Position numbers and translations under genes: made by a program | NCBI GenBank assembly: GCA_900551115.1 | Contig: URUY01000007.1 | Coordinates: forward strand, 1-64,000 | From: an uncultured Lachnospiraceae bacterium | GTDB lineage: Bacteria; Bacillota; Clostridia; Lachnospirales; Lachnospiraceae | Direction: 5' to 3' | Length of the DNA: 64,000 nt | The notes under the pieces: generated by a model | Seen by the model: only the letters and a program-made list of their open reading frames with translations | Databases searched by the model: none | What the model was told of the DNA's origin: nothing | Shown: positions 1-6,640 of the stretch, piece after piece | Layout of the letters: every line of letters begins with the position of its first letter | Position numbering within the stretch: the first letter of the stretch is position 1

Positions 1-51
1 CCTGTTAGTGTAGGGGAGTTCTGGAAGAAAACTTCCGCTTCTTTCTTCCAA
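1..51 (-). CDS. Partial gene at the left window edge, probably mobile-element transfer region
   Basis: Only the first 17 codons are inside the window. A TTG start at 49-51 lies about ten bases after a strong AAGGAGG-type site on the minus strand, and the frame stays open to the window edge (MEERSGSFLPELPYTNR). It follows the DUF961-like gene on the same strand, as further transfer genes do in Tn916-like elements. The product cannot be identified from so short a stretch, and the start codon is an inference from the ribosome binding site. Confidence 0.4.
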   Translation of the reverse strand, partial: MEERSGSFLPELPYTNR

Positions 52-72
52 ATTTATCAAACCTCCTTATCT

Positions 73-91
73 GCAATGGCGTTGCCATTGC
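73..91. repeat. Perfect 8-bp hairpin between two transfer-region genes
   Basis: GCAATGGC (73-80) and GCCATTGC (84-91) pair perfectly around a GTT loop. It lies in the short gap between the DUF961-like gene and the partial gene at the window edge. No T-run follows on either strand, so it is more likely an RNA processing or attenuating hairpin than a full terminator. Confidence 0.45.
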
Positions 92-146
92 CCTGCCCTC
101 AACCTGCCGTTTGGTACGTCAGAACGAGGACAGGAACTTTGACCGC

Positions 147-476
147 CTACATATTTTTGTTTGCAACAGGGCGGATACCCTTACAGGTAATCTTCTCCAC
201 TAATACAGGAAAGTTTCCTCTCTGCACATAAGGAGCATATACTGGTTCTTCCAGTTCCACCACCGCATAAGGCTCAATCTTTGGAAGTTCCGTTGCTTCC
301 AATCGAATATCCACGCTGTTCCCAAGCCTCATGCTTCCAAGATGAAGTTTTAAAGCTTCCACTTCCTCTGTTTTCTTCTTACTGTCTTTATCATAGCGGT
401 AACAGTTATCCGCACCCATAAAACGAAGTTCTCCAAAGGCTTCTTTTACCTGTTCTTTTGTCAATGTAATCTGCAT
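147..476 (-). CDS. DUF961/YdcP-like conjugative element protein
   Basis: A 109-residue soluble protein with no membrane segment or signal peptide. The opening pattern (KEAFGELRFMG, a Tyr-rich spacer, then short beta-like stretches ending KITCKGIRPV) resembles the small DUF961 proteins (YdcP, Tn916 Orf22/Orf23) that start the transfer operon of Tn916-type elements. Their exact molecular role is not settled. The ATG start at 476 is preceded by GGGGAGAAAGGAACG on the minus strand. An XRE regulator lies divergently upstream and a further gene follows downstream, fitting an element end. The family call rests on pattern resemblance only and could be wrong. Confidence 0.45.
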   Translation of the reverse strand: MQITLTKEQVKEAFGELRFMGADNCYRYDKDSKKKTEEVEALKLHLGSMRLGNSVDIRLEATELPKIEPYAVVELEEPVYAPYVQRGNFPVLVEKITCKGIRPVANKNM

Positions 477-552
477 ACACGTTCCTTTCTCCCCGTTGAA
501 CCGATAGGTCAGTTTCTCATATTTTTATTTTCCTATTACGACGCCGTTTATT

Positions 553-656
553 GTTCAGTTATTTCTGAACTTAATTGTATATTAGCATAGACACATTTGT
601 TTTGCAATAGAAAGTTTAGTTTTTTATAAACATTTTGTTTTCTTTTTTCTGAACTT
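553..656. promoter_or_regulatory. Repeated TTCTGAACTT sites in the divergent promoter region
   Basis: The 249-bp gap between the DUF961-like gene and the XRE regulator holds two direct copies of TTCTGAACTT (563-572 and 647-656). The first is half of an inverted repeat GTTCAG-N6-CTGAAC (553-570). The second lies just upstream of a TATAGT hexamer at 661-666 that could be the -10 box of the regulator gene. Placement suggests operator sites for the XRE protein; binding is inferred. Confidence 0.4.
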
Positions 657-725
657 GTGGTATAGTATCCTTAGACGATAAGATATGAGAAGTTATAACG
701 AGATATGGAAAGAGAGGGTTTTCAG

Positions 726-1409
726 ATGAATACAATCGCAGAACGGATTAAATTTGCCATGAAAGCAAAAAACAAAAAACAGGTGGATATAGTCAAAGAT
801 ACAGGTATCAGCAAAGGAGCGTTCAGTTCCTATCTTTCGGGACAGTACAACCCCAAAGCCGATAAAATGGAATTGATTGCTGACTCCTTAGATGTAGACT
901 TGCGCTGGCTTTACGGACAAAATGTACCTATGGAACATACAAGCCAAAATAACAATGCCCTGCAATATGTCTTTTACAACAACTCCTGCTCCGAGTATCT
1001 CCTTGATAATTTAGACGATATATATATTGCCATGATGACCCAATATGCCGCCCTTATTCCACGCTTTTATGTTCTTGTCAATCGTGCTGGAAATGCAATG
1101 CACATACTGCCATTATTTTTGAAAGAGGATAGTTCCCAATTTTATGAATGTCCGTCTGATTTTTTCTATTCTGACAGGCATACCATTTTTACAAGAGATT
1201 TTGAAAGTATTCACATGGTATTAACAACAGCCACGATTTACTACTATGGAATTGATACAAAAACCTATGAACCGAAAGTTACCATGCTTTCCTACTCACA
1301 GGCTGACGATTGCTTTTATATCGACAATGGAGTACACGACGGTCACATCAAGGCATTTGAAAAAGAACTGGTAAAAGAAGCACTTTACTTAAAGCATAAC
1401 GCCCAGTAA
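726..1409 (+). CDS. XRE-family HTH transcriptional regulator
   Basis: The first 65 residues form a Cro/C1-type helix-turn-helix (MNTIAERIKFAMKAKNKKQV, then TGISKGAFSSYLSG, ending DVDLRWLYGQ). The remaining 160 residues are an unrecognised domain rich in Tyr and Phe, perhaps for ligand binding or dimerisation. I start at ATG 726 because AGAGAGG lies eight bases before it; the in-frame ATG at 705 has no such site. The gene is divergent from the DUF961-like gene and probably controls the mobile element or itself through the TTCTGAAC repeats between them. Regulators of this layout are common at ends of integrative elements. Target and signal are unknown. Confidence 0.75.
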   Translation: MNTIAERIKFAMKAKNKKQVDIVKDTGISKGAFSSYLSGQYNPKADKMELIADSLDVDLRWLYGQNVPMEHTSQNNNALQYVFYNNSCSEYLLDNLDDIYIAMMTQYAALIPRFYVLVNRAGNAMHILPLFLKEDSSQFYECPSDFFYSDRHTIFTRDFESIHMVLTTATIYYYGIDTKTYEPKVTMLSYSQADDCFYIDNGVHDGHIKAFEKELVKEALYLKHNAQ

Positions 1410-1415
1410 CAGACA

Positions 1416-1452
1416 AGAGGACTTGCAAGGTTTCTGACCTTTCAAGTCCTCT
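1416..1452. repeat. Stem-loop after the XRE regulator gene
   Basis: AGAGGACTTG (1416-1425) pairs with CAAGTCCTCT (1443-1452). After one mismatch, AAGG (1427-1430) pairs with CCTT (1438-1441) around a 7-base loop. It starts six bases after the stop codon, where a terminator would be, but no T-run follows. It may act as a 3'-end stabiliser or a weak terminator. The rest of 1453-1601 shows no convincing gene. Confidence 0.5.
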
Positions 1453-1601
1453 GCTGTATCATGGTGCTGTTGGCTGTGTCCGTTCCGTCAAGGACTGCCC
1501 TACGGCGTATCGGCTTCGCCTTGTTCCTTGACTTCACTACGTTTTCTCTTTTTCTTACCACAACAAAAGCCTGCACGAATTTTCTTCAATCCGACAGGCT
1601 C

Positions 1602-1817
1602 TCATTCTTTCACATACTCTATCAATTCTTCTATTCCACAATCCAAGTAACTGCACAGTTTACAGATTAGTTGTGCGTCTAATCTCTGAAATTCATTTCT
1701 GCAATAACGATTAAAGTTAGACCTCGGTATATCCAATTCCTTACAAATGGTATTTTTACTAATTCCTTTTTCTTTCAGCAGTTCCTCTATGTGAAGTTCC
1801 AAATGTCCATACTTCAT
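1602..1817 (-). CDS. Small Cro/C1-type HTH regulator
   Basis: A 71-residue protein that is almost entirely one helix-turn-helix domain: LHIEELLKEKGISKNTICKE, then DIPRSNFNRYCRN, then LDAQLICKLCSYLDCGIEEL. This is the layout of minimal Cro-like repressors. The ATG at 1817 is preceded by AGAGGTGAGG on the minus strand, which decides it over the ATG 30 bases upstream. It is divergent from the small exported protein at 1931, and the gap between them carries three CTATATAG palindromes, likely its operator. It lies in the accessory patch and probably regulates itself and its divergent neighbour. Confidence 0.7.
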   Translation of the reverse strand: MKYGHLELHIEELLKEKGISKNTICKELDIPRSNFNRYCRNEFQRLDAQLICKLCSYLDCGIEELIEYVKE

Positions 1818-1869
1818 TGCCTCACCTCTACATAAAAGTATATTCAATAAATCTTTATGTAGTAATTCC

Positions 1870-1912
1870 CTATATAGTGAGGTACTATATAGTTATCCCT
1901 ATAACTATATAG
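1870..1912. promoter_or_regulatory. Three CTATATAG palindromes between divergent genes, candidate operator
   Basis: The self-complementary octamer CTATATAG occurs at 1870-1877, 1885-1892 and 1905-1912. The last two belong to a perfect 12-bp inverted repeat, CTATATAGTTAT (1885-1896) and ATAACTATATAG (1901-1912), with a CCCT spacer. Spacing between octamer starts is 15 and 20 bp. The block sits between the divergent HTH gene (start 1817) and the small exported protein (start 1931), as expected of an operator covering both promoters. Confidence 0.6.
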
Positions 1913-1930
1913 AAACAGAGGTATGTCAAA

Positions 1931-2239
1931 ATGAAAAAGAAATTGTTATTTGCCACTATTGTTCTAGTCTTGCTTGCAGGTGTTCTCTATTACATTAGCT
2001 TGCCCGATTATCTTGTATTTAACAGTATGTCATTCAGCAATGGGGCTAATCGTGATACCGAATTGCAAGTTATCGTATATCAATACTGGAATATTGATGA
2101 AGTGGTGGCAGAAATCGAAGCAGAGCATAATCAAATCAACGGAACTCCCACCACCCTTACAATCAATCTGCACCGTTCTAAATGGTCTTTTCACAATGGA
2201 TATGAACCATTTTATAGCACCACTATCAATTATGATTGA
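1931..2239 (+). CDS. Small exported or membrane-anchored protein of unknown function
   Basis: The 102-residue product starts with a classical Sec-type segment: MKKK, then a hydrophobic core (LLFATIVLVLLAGVLYYISL, residues 4-23). There is no lipobox Cys and no obvious cleavage motif, so it may stay anchored. The remaining 75 residues are polar and resemble a small beta-rich extracytoplasmic domain; I recognise no family. AGAGG lies about nine bases before the ATG. The divergent HTH regulator and palindromic operator suggest regulated expression. It sits in accessory DNA and could be cargo of the element. Confidence 0.6.
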   Translation: MKKKLLFATIVLVLLAGVLYYISLPDYLVFNSMSFSNGANRDTELQVIVYQYWNIDEVVAEIEAEHNQINGTPTTLTINLHRSKWSFHNGYEPFYSTTINYD

Positions 2240-2288
2240 AAAGGAAAAGCAGACAGTCCTACCAAAACTGTCTGCTACAAACTGGAAT

Positions 2289-2540
2289 TTAGCCTTTTAA
2301 ACCTTTCGCTTGCCTGTCCATATCCTCAATAACAATGTCGTAAATTTCTCCAAGCTGTGAACAGTATTCTAATACTTTCCATGGTTCGTTTGTATGAAAA
2401 TGAATTTTTATAAGTTCTTCATCTCCAACTGCTAACAAACAATCTCCGTTAAAATTGTTTGTGAAATATTCGCTAATTTTATCTTCGTCAAGATTTTCGC
2501 CTTCTATTAAAAGTTGAGTATCATATTTAAATTCTAACAT
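2289..2540 (-). CDS. Free-standing FakA-like middle domain (DAK-family related)
   Basis: An 83-residue soluble protein. The stretch YDTQLLIEGENLDEDKISEY followed by NGDCLLAVGDEELIKIHFHT, then NEPWKVLEYCSQLGEI, closely resembles the central domain of the fatty-acid kinase subunit FakA (older name DAK-phosphatase family). In FakA this lies between the DhaL-like ATP-binding domain and the C-terminal FakB-binding domain. Neither flanking domain is present here. I use ATG 2540 because GGAGG lies eight bases upstream; the longer frame would need TTG at 2555. It could be a stand-alone adaptor or a relic; the intact reading frame and good ribosome binding site argue for expression. Confidence 0.6.
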   Translation of the reverse strand: MLEFKYDTQLLIEGENLDEDKISEYFTNNFNGDCLLAVGDEELIKIHFHTNEPWKVLEYCSQLGEIYDIVIEDMDRQAKGLKG

Positions 2541-2872
2541 CTTATTATCCTCCAAATTCTAATTTGTTTATTTCTTTCATTCTAACACATTTCCTAGTCT
2601 TTAACATTATTTTCCCAAAAAATTTAAGGGTGTATTGCAAAATACAATACACCCTCAACATTCACAGCGTTCCCTTTCTATTTTAAACAACAAGTAAATT
2701 CCTCGTTAAGAGGTTGGGTAAATTTCTTTACCCAATACCCTACCCAATCTGTACCCAAAATAGCACGATATTTTGTGAGATTTTACAGTAGTTTATAACA
2801 CTTGTCAAAATAGCTAGAAACCGCTTAAATACGCTATTTAATTCGCTTTTTATCAGTCCTACGATTGATAAA
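2541..2872. other. 332-bp gap at the accessory/core junction
   Basis: This stretch has no convincing gene. It holds the tsf terminator hairpin (2613-2654) and a second perfect inverted repeat, TTGGGTAAA (2714-2722) and TTTACCCAA (2727-2735), flanked by several TACCC/TGGGT motifs (2713-2757). It separates the accessory genes from tsf and probably contains the end of the inserted element. I could not find a matching direct repeat in this window, because the other end lies outside it. Confidence 0.45.
2613..2654 (-). terminator. Rho-independent terminator of rpsB-tsf
   Basis: GGGTGTATTG (2628-2637) and CAATACACCC (2645-2654) form a perfect 10-bp stem with a 7-base loop. Read on the minus strand it is followed by TTAAATTTTTT. 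It is the first terminator downstream of tsf, about 220 bp after its stop. Confidence 0.7.
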
Positions 2873-3811
2873 TTAGTTTCCCATCTGCGCTGCAACCTCT
2901 GCTGCAAAATCCTCGCTCTTCTTTTCAAGACCTTCTCCGGTTTCAAAACGAACAAATTTCTTAACAGACAGGTTTGCGCTGTTATCTTTAGCAACCTGTG
3001 CAATATACTGTGCAACAGTCTGCTTGCCGTCCTCAGCCTTTACATACACCTGCTCAAGCAGACATACTTCCTTAAGCTCTTTGTTCAGACGTCCGATTAC
3101 TGCGCCCTCGATAACCTTTTCAGGCTTGCCTGCCATCTTAGGATCTGCTGCAATCTGAGCCATGAGAATTTCTTTCTCATGTGCCTTATATTCCTCAGAT
3201 ACTTCCTCTGTGGATACATACTTAGGAGCCAGTGCTGCAACCTGCATTGCAATATTGGTAAGTGCTTCCTTGACTGCATCATTAACAACATCCGTAGCAG
3301 CTTCCACAATAACGCCGATACGTCCGCCGCCATGTACATAAGACACTACACAGCCTTCCTTAGCTACAACCTTCTCAAATCTTCTGATATTTAAGTTCTC
3401 ACCGATAACGGCAATCTTTTCAACCAGGGCTTCTTTAACGCTCTTGCTGATATCTTCATTCCAGTTTTCTGCCATGAATGCATCCATGTCTGCTGCATCA
3501 GATTCTACTGCCTGATTGGCAACTGCTGCTACATATGCCTGGAAATCAGCGTTCTTTGCAACAAAGTCTGTCTCAGAATTGACTTCAACAACTGCTGCAG
3601 TCTTGTCATCCTTCATTACAACCATGCAAAGACCTTCTGCTGCAATCCTGCCAGCCTTCTTCTCTGCCTTAGCCTGTCCGTTCTTTCTTAAGAACTCAAC
3701 AGCTTCATCCATATTACCATTGGTCTCGTTCAGAGCCTTCTTACAATCCATCATACCTGCGCCGGTCATTTCACGCAGTTCTTTTACCATTGCTGCTGTA
3801 ATATCTGCCAT
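2873..3811 (-). CDS. tsf: Translation elongation factor Ts
   Basis: EF-Ts recharges EF-Tu by exchanging GDP for GTP during protein synthesis in the cytoplasm. The 312-residue product has the full family layout: an N-terminal UBA-like helical region (MVKELREMTGAGMMDCKKAL), the EF-Tu-contacting SETDFVAKN motif near residue 80, and the two subdomain core with KPEKVIEGAVIGRLNKEL. Length fits Clostridia EF-Ts. It follows rpsB by about 45 bp as an rpsB-tsf operon. In B. subtilis pyrH and frr come next; here accessory genes follow, suggesting an insertion or rearrangement. Confidence 0.97.
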   Translation of the reverse strand: MADITAAMVKELREMTGAGMMDCKKALNETNGNMDEAVEFLRKNGQAKAEKKAGRIAAEGLCMVVMKDDKTAAVVEVNSETDFVAKNADFQAYVAAVANQAVESDAADMDAFMAENWNEDISKSVKEALVEKIAVIGENLNIRRFEKVVAKEGCVVSYVHGGGRIGVIVEAATDVVNDAVKEALTNIAMQVAALAPKYVSTEEVSEEYKAHEKEILMAQIAADPKMAGKPEKVIEGAVIGRLNKELKEVCLLEQVYVKAEDGKQTVAQYIAQVAKDNSANLSVKKFVRFETGEGLEKKSEDFAAEVAAQMGN

Positions 3812-3855
3812 TTTTTCTCCTTCCGCCGTCTGTACGGCCCTGTAATCTGTATAAA

Positions 3856-4623
3856 TTATTCAGCTTCTGCTTCTGCTGCGATTTCTTCCATATCTGCATT
3901 TTCAGCATCTACAGCTACATCAGCATCTGTATAAACAGCTTCACCCTGATTAGCCTCAATAACAGCATCTGCCATTTTGGAAACAATAAGCTTTACAGCT
4001 CTGATAGCATCATCATTACCGGGAATGATGTAATCCAGTTCTTCAGGGTCACAGTTGGTATCGCCGATACCTAACAGTGTAATACCTAAAGAATGTGCTT
4101 CCTGTACACAGATTCTTTCCTTCTTAGGATCTACTACAAAAATAGCATCGGGAACTCTGGTCATGTTCTTGATACCGCCAAGGTTTTTCTCCAGTTTTTC
4201 CCACTCTTTTCTCAGTTCAATAACTTCCTTCTTGGGAAGTACATCAAAAGTACCGTCTTCTGCCATGGTTTCAATAGCATGCAGTCTTTCAATACGGGAC
4301 TGGATGGTCTTGAAGTTGGTAAGCATACCGCCCAACCATCTTTCATTTACATAATACATACCGCATCTCTCAGCTTCTGTCTTCACAGCATCCTGAGCCT
4401 GCTTCTTGGTACCTACGAAGAGAATGGTGCCGCCCTGTGCAGCGATTTCAGAAATAGCCTTGTAAGCTTCGTCAACCTTGCCTACGGATTTCTGTAAATC
4501 GATGATGTGGATTCCGTTTCTCTCTGTGAAGATATAAGGAGCCATCTTAGGGTTCCATCTTCTGGTCTGATGTCCGAAATGAACACCTGCTTCTAATAAC
4601 TGCTTCATTGAAATAACGCTCAT
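3856..4623 (-). CDS. rpsB: 30S ribosomal protein S2
   Basis: S2 binds the small-subunit head and is needed for S1/mRNA association and 30S assembly. The 255-residue protein shows the classic start [20 protein letters not shown], the [11 protein letters not shown] motif, and the late [13 protein letters not shown] motif. An acidic Ala/Glu-rich tail follows, common in this group. Start ATG 4623 has GGAGGTAGAGAC upstream. The gene heads rpsB-tsf and has its own promoter about 160 bp upstream, so it is not only dependent on read-through from the fla/che operon. Confidence 0.97.
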   Translation of the reverse strand: MSVISMKQLLEAGVHFGHQTRRWNPKMAPYIFTERNGIHIIDLQKSVGKVDEAYKAISEIAAQGGTILFVGTKKQAQDAVKTEAERCGMYYVNERWLGGMLTNFKTIQSRIERLHAIETMAEDGTFDVLPKKEVIELRKEWEKLEKNLGGIKNMTRVPDAIFVVDPKKERICVQEAHSLGITLLGIGDTNCDPEELDYIIPGNDDAIRAVKLIVSKMADAVIEANQGEAVYTDADVAVDAENADMEEIAAEAEAE

Positions 4624-4784
4624 GTCTCTACCTCCATTTGGTTAATCAGCAAAATCTGCCGTCTTCCGTACCCCTTTTCTGCCGAATCTGCGTTAAAATC
4701 CGGTTAGCTCTGATGCACATCTGCACATTCATATCAGACACCTGCACCAAATGAGAATACGTGTTTTATAGTCACAACATTCAG

Positions 4785-4813
4785 AGTATAACATAAGGGA
4801 AACCGCATTGCAA
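4785..4813 (-). promoter_or_regulatory. Sigma-A-type promoter for rpsB-tsf
   Basis: On the minus strand TTGCAA (4813-4808), a 17-bp spacer and TATACT (4790-4785) make a good housekeeping promoter. It predicts a leader of about 155 nt before the rpsB ATG, long enough for ribosomal-protein feedback control. The -35 box lies in the loop of the hairpin at 4794-4826. Confidence 0.6.
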
Positions 4814-4826
4814 GTGGTTTCCCTTA
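4794..4826. repeat. Long hairpin between the fla/che operon and rpsB
   Basis: TAAGGGAAACC (4794-4804) pairs perfectly with GGTTTCCCTTA (4816-4826). One wobble and one more pair extend it, leaving the loop ATTGCAA (4807-4813). It is the only strong hairpin after the last fla/che gene and could end that transcript, although no clean T-run follows. Its loop carries the -35 box of the rpsB promoter. The rest of 4624-4931 holds leader sequence and short imperfect repeats (about 4833-4895), with no convincing gene. Confidence 0.55.
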
Positions 4827-4931
4827 AAATCCGTTCAAAAATTCTCTCTAAAATCTGTCCAAAGCTTCTCTCTGAAATATGTTCAAAAATTTCCTGATAA
4901 TCCGGCTTCCTGATCCGGTCTGAAAGAGGAC

Positions 4932-5450
4932 TCATCCTCCCGTAATAATCCGGGCAATTTCCTCTTCAGAAGCACCTGCCGTAAGCTCATAGGTGCCTGT
5001 CTGGATTTTTTTGTCATAACCGTTTTCACACAGATATTTATCATACGCCGTTGCATCTTTTACCAGACCGGCTTCAGCCAGCATCTTGCTGACGGAAACG
5101 GAACTCTGCCCCGATTTTATCACAATCACAACCGGTGTGCTTTCTGCGGGGTCATTCTCCTTTGGCGTATCCTCGGGTTCGCTCTCCTCCGGTGTATCCG
5201 CAGCCCCGCCTTCTTCCGGCATATCCTCAGGTTCGCTCTCGTCCACCTCTTTATTTTCAGGCTCGGTGTCATCAGGCTGCGTCATGTCGGCAATATGGGA
5301 AAGCACTGTGCTTTCCACCATCCCAAGTTCCTTGGCTCTTGCCCGTACTTCTTCATCAGTCATCTGTCTTTTTCCCGATGCAATTCCCATAATAACAGCG
5401 GTTACCAGAATACCGATTCCCAGTCCCCGCAAATAATATTTCAGTTTCAT
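4932..5450 (-). CDS. YceG/MltG-like N-terminal (LysM-like) domain protein, no catalytic domain
   Basis: The 172-residue product has one N-terminal membrane segment (about residues 8-24, GLGIGILVTAVIMGI). A highly acidic Glu/Pro/Asp linker follows (about 60-105), then a C-terminal domain, VVIVIKSGQSSVSVSKMLAE through QTGTYELTAG and EEIARIITGG. That last part matches the small N-terminal domain of MltG/YceG endolytic transglycosylases, but the catalytic domain that should follow is absent. It may bind peptidoglycan or a partner without cutting. ATG 5450 has GAGG upstream overlapping the previous gene's stop. It is the last gene of the fla/che operon. Confidence 0.65.
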   Translation of the reverse strand: MKLKYYLRGLGIGILVTAVIMGIASGKRQMTDEEVRARAKELGMVESTVLSHIADMTQPDDTEPENKEVDESEPEDMPEEGGAADTPEESEPEDTPKENDPAESTPVVIVIKSGQSSVSVSKMLAEAGLVKDATAYDKYLCENGYDKKIQTGTYELTAGASEEEIARIITGG

Positions 5451-5457
5451 ATTAACC

Positions 5458-6258
5458 TCACACGCCCTCAAACAGGTCAATTACCAGTTTCACTTCTCCG
5501 ACTCCCAGTCCCAGTTCTTTTGCTATTGCCATATTTGACTTTCCTTCACTGTGCAGCCTGAGAATCCGCTCATTGTGATTACCGCTTTTACGGCTGCCCT
5601 TCATAAAGCTGATATCCGGCGCCGATGTTTTTAGGGCAGTACTCTTAACCACGTTTCCGGGCGGATTTTTTTCTGCAATCTGCTGCGGTATCAGAACAGA
5701 GAAATCTTCATCCGCTTCAAAATCCTGGATACCTTTTTCTTCCTCTTTCGGAAAATCCTTTTGGGAATATGCTTCTGCGCGTTCTCTTTTTATTACGTTC
5801 TTTGCCGTTTCTTCTTTTTCAGCCTCTTCAAGCTCTTTTACGGTTCTGTCTGCTTTCTTTTTAACATCCTTTACCGTTTTTTCCACTTCGCTGACCGTAT
5901 CCTTTATATTCTGATGCTTGTCATTAAGCATATCATATAAAAACATTACTTCCTTATGGTTTTTGTTGATATCCTCCAAAACCGTATCGGAATATTCACT
6001 GACTGCCATTATTTTTTCATTGGAAACACGTTCTAAGGACCTTTCTGTTTTTTCCACTGCGTAAGAAACCGTTTCGTCTACAATGTCTTCTATTCTGCCC
6101 TTCACGCCGTCCATTTCTCTGGCTACCGTATTTCTTACTTCCTCCTGTACCGCTCCCCTGGTTTCTGCATCTGCCGCCCTGTTTCCTGACGGAAGCAGAA
6201 AACTAAGCACAAATATAATGCCTCCTATTATAAGAAGGCTGATTTCCAACGCGCCCAT
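5458..6258 (-). CDS. SwrB-like (DUF6115-type) membrane protein with C-terminal HTH
   Basis: The 266-residue protein has a single N-terminal membrane helix (residues 5-22, EISLLIIGGIIFVLSFLLP), then a long charged coiled coil (about 35-165). It ends in a compact HTH-like motif, RILRLHSEGKSNMAIAKELG then LGVGEVKLVIDL. This layout, and its place after sigD and before rpsB, match SwrB (YlxL) of B. subtilis, a factor that helps assemble the flagellar basal body and promotes swarming. Two more genes lie between it and sigD here. Orthology rests on position and architecture. The start has GAGGTGAG upstream. The coiled coil is longer than in SwrB. Confidence 0.6.
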   Translation of the reverse strand: MGALEISLLIIGGIIFVLSFLLPSGNRAADAETRGAVQEEVRNTVAREMDGVKGRIEDIVDETVSYAVEKTERSLERVSNEKIMAVSEYSDTVLEDINKNHKEVMFLYDMLNDKHQNIKDTVSEVEKTVKDVKKKADRTVKELEEAEKEETAKNVIKRERAEAYSQKDFPKEEEKGIQDFEADEDFSVLIPQQIAEKNPPGNVVKSTALKTSAPDISFMKGSRKSGNHNERILRLHSEGKSNMAIAKELGLGVGEVKLVIDLFEGV

Positions 6259-6269
6259 TTATACTCACC

Positions 6270-6581
6270 TCAAATTTTAATATCAAAACTTTCTCTTCCC
6301 TTAACAAAAACCTTTCCGTCCGGCTCCTGCTTCTTTTTCCTTTTACTGCCGCCGTCACCGTTATAGCTGTCATTCCCCTTATCTCTTGCATCAAATTTCT
6401 TTTTCTGCCAGTCTGCGGCATCACGCTCGGTTACCTGACGGGTCTTCTGTTCTGTTTCACGCTGCATATTCTGTACAAGATTTGTCTGCTGTGCAGCTCC
6501 CTTATAATCTTCTCCATGCTTAATCGTTGTAAAATCCTGTGACCTTGCTATGGTTGCCAGTTCTATAGCTCCCAGTGCCAT
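6270..6581 (-). CDS. Small charged protein of the fla/che operon tail, unknown
   Basis: The 103-residue product has no membrane segment. It begins MALGAIELATIARSQDFTTI, followed by a Gln/Glu/Lys-rich middle and a basic KRKKKQ patch before KVFVKGRESFDIKI. I recognise no named family. The ATG at 6581 follows AGGAGCGGCGT; the longer reading would start seven codons earlier without a better site. It is tightly placed between the DUF342 gene and the SwrB-like gene, so it is co-transcribed with flagellar genes and may be a small assembly or regulatory factor. Confidence 0.6.
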   Translation of the reverse strand: MALGAIELATIARSQDFTTIKHGEDYKGAAQQTNLVQNMQRETEQKTRQVTERDAADWQKKKFDARDKGNDSYNGDGGSKRKKKQEPDGKVFVKGRESFDIKI

Positions 6582-6640
6582 ACGCCGCTCCTTTCTGCCC
6601 ACCCTTTAAGTGCCTGCTGCTTTCATATTCCTGACCGGTA

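Noticed and set aside
1461..1670. 69-residue plus-strand frame after the XRE regulator
   Set aside because: It overlaps the 3' end of the convincing HTH gene on the other strand, has no ribosome binding site and has biased composition.
2740..3015. 91-residue minus-strand frame ending next to the TACCC-rich repeat, considered as an integrase end
   Set aside because: Most of it lies inside tsf in another frame, and it shows no recombinase motifs.
3516..3845. Plus-strand open frames opposite tsf, rpsB and the fla/che genes
   Set aside because: They mirror strongly coding minus-strand genes, lack ribosome binding sites and have no recognisable domains.
4729..4935. 68-residue minus-strand frame overlapping the YceG-like stop as ATGA, with repeat-like sequence (ERSFGQILERIF)
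   Set aside because: The GGGAGG site abuts the ATG with no spacing, and the frame runs through the hairpin and rpsB promoter. The repeats are more simply low-complexity leader DNA.
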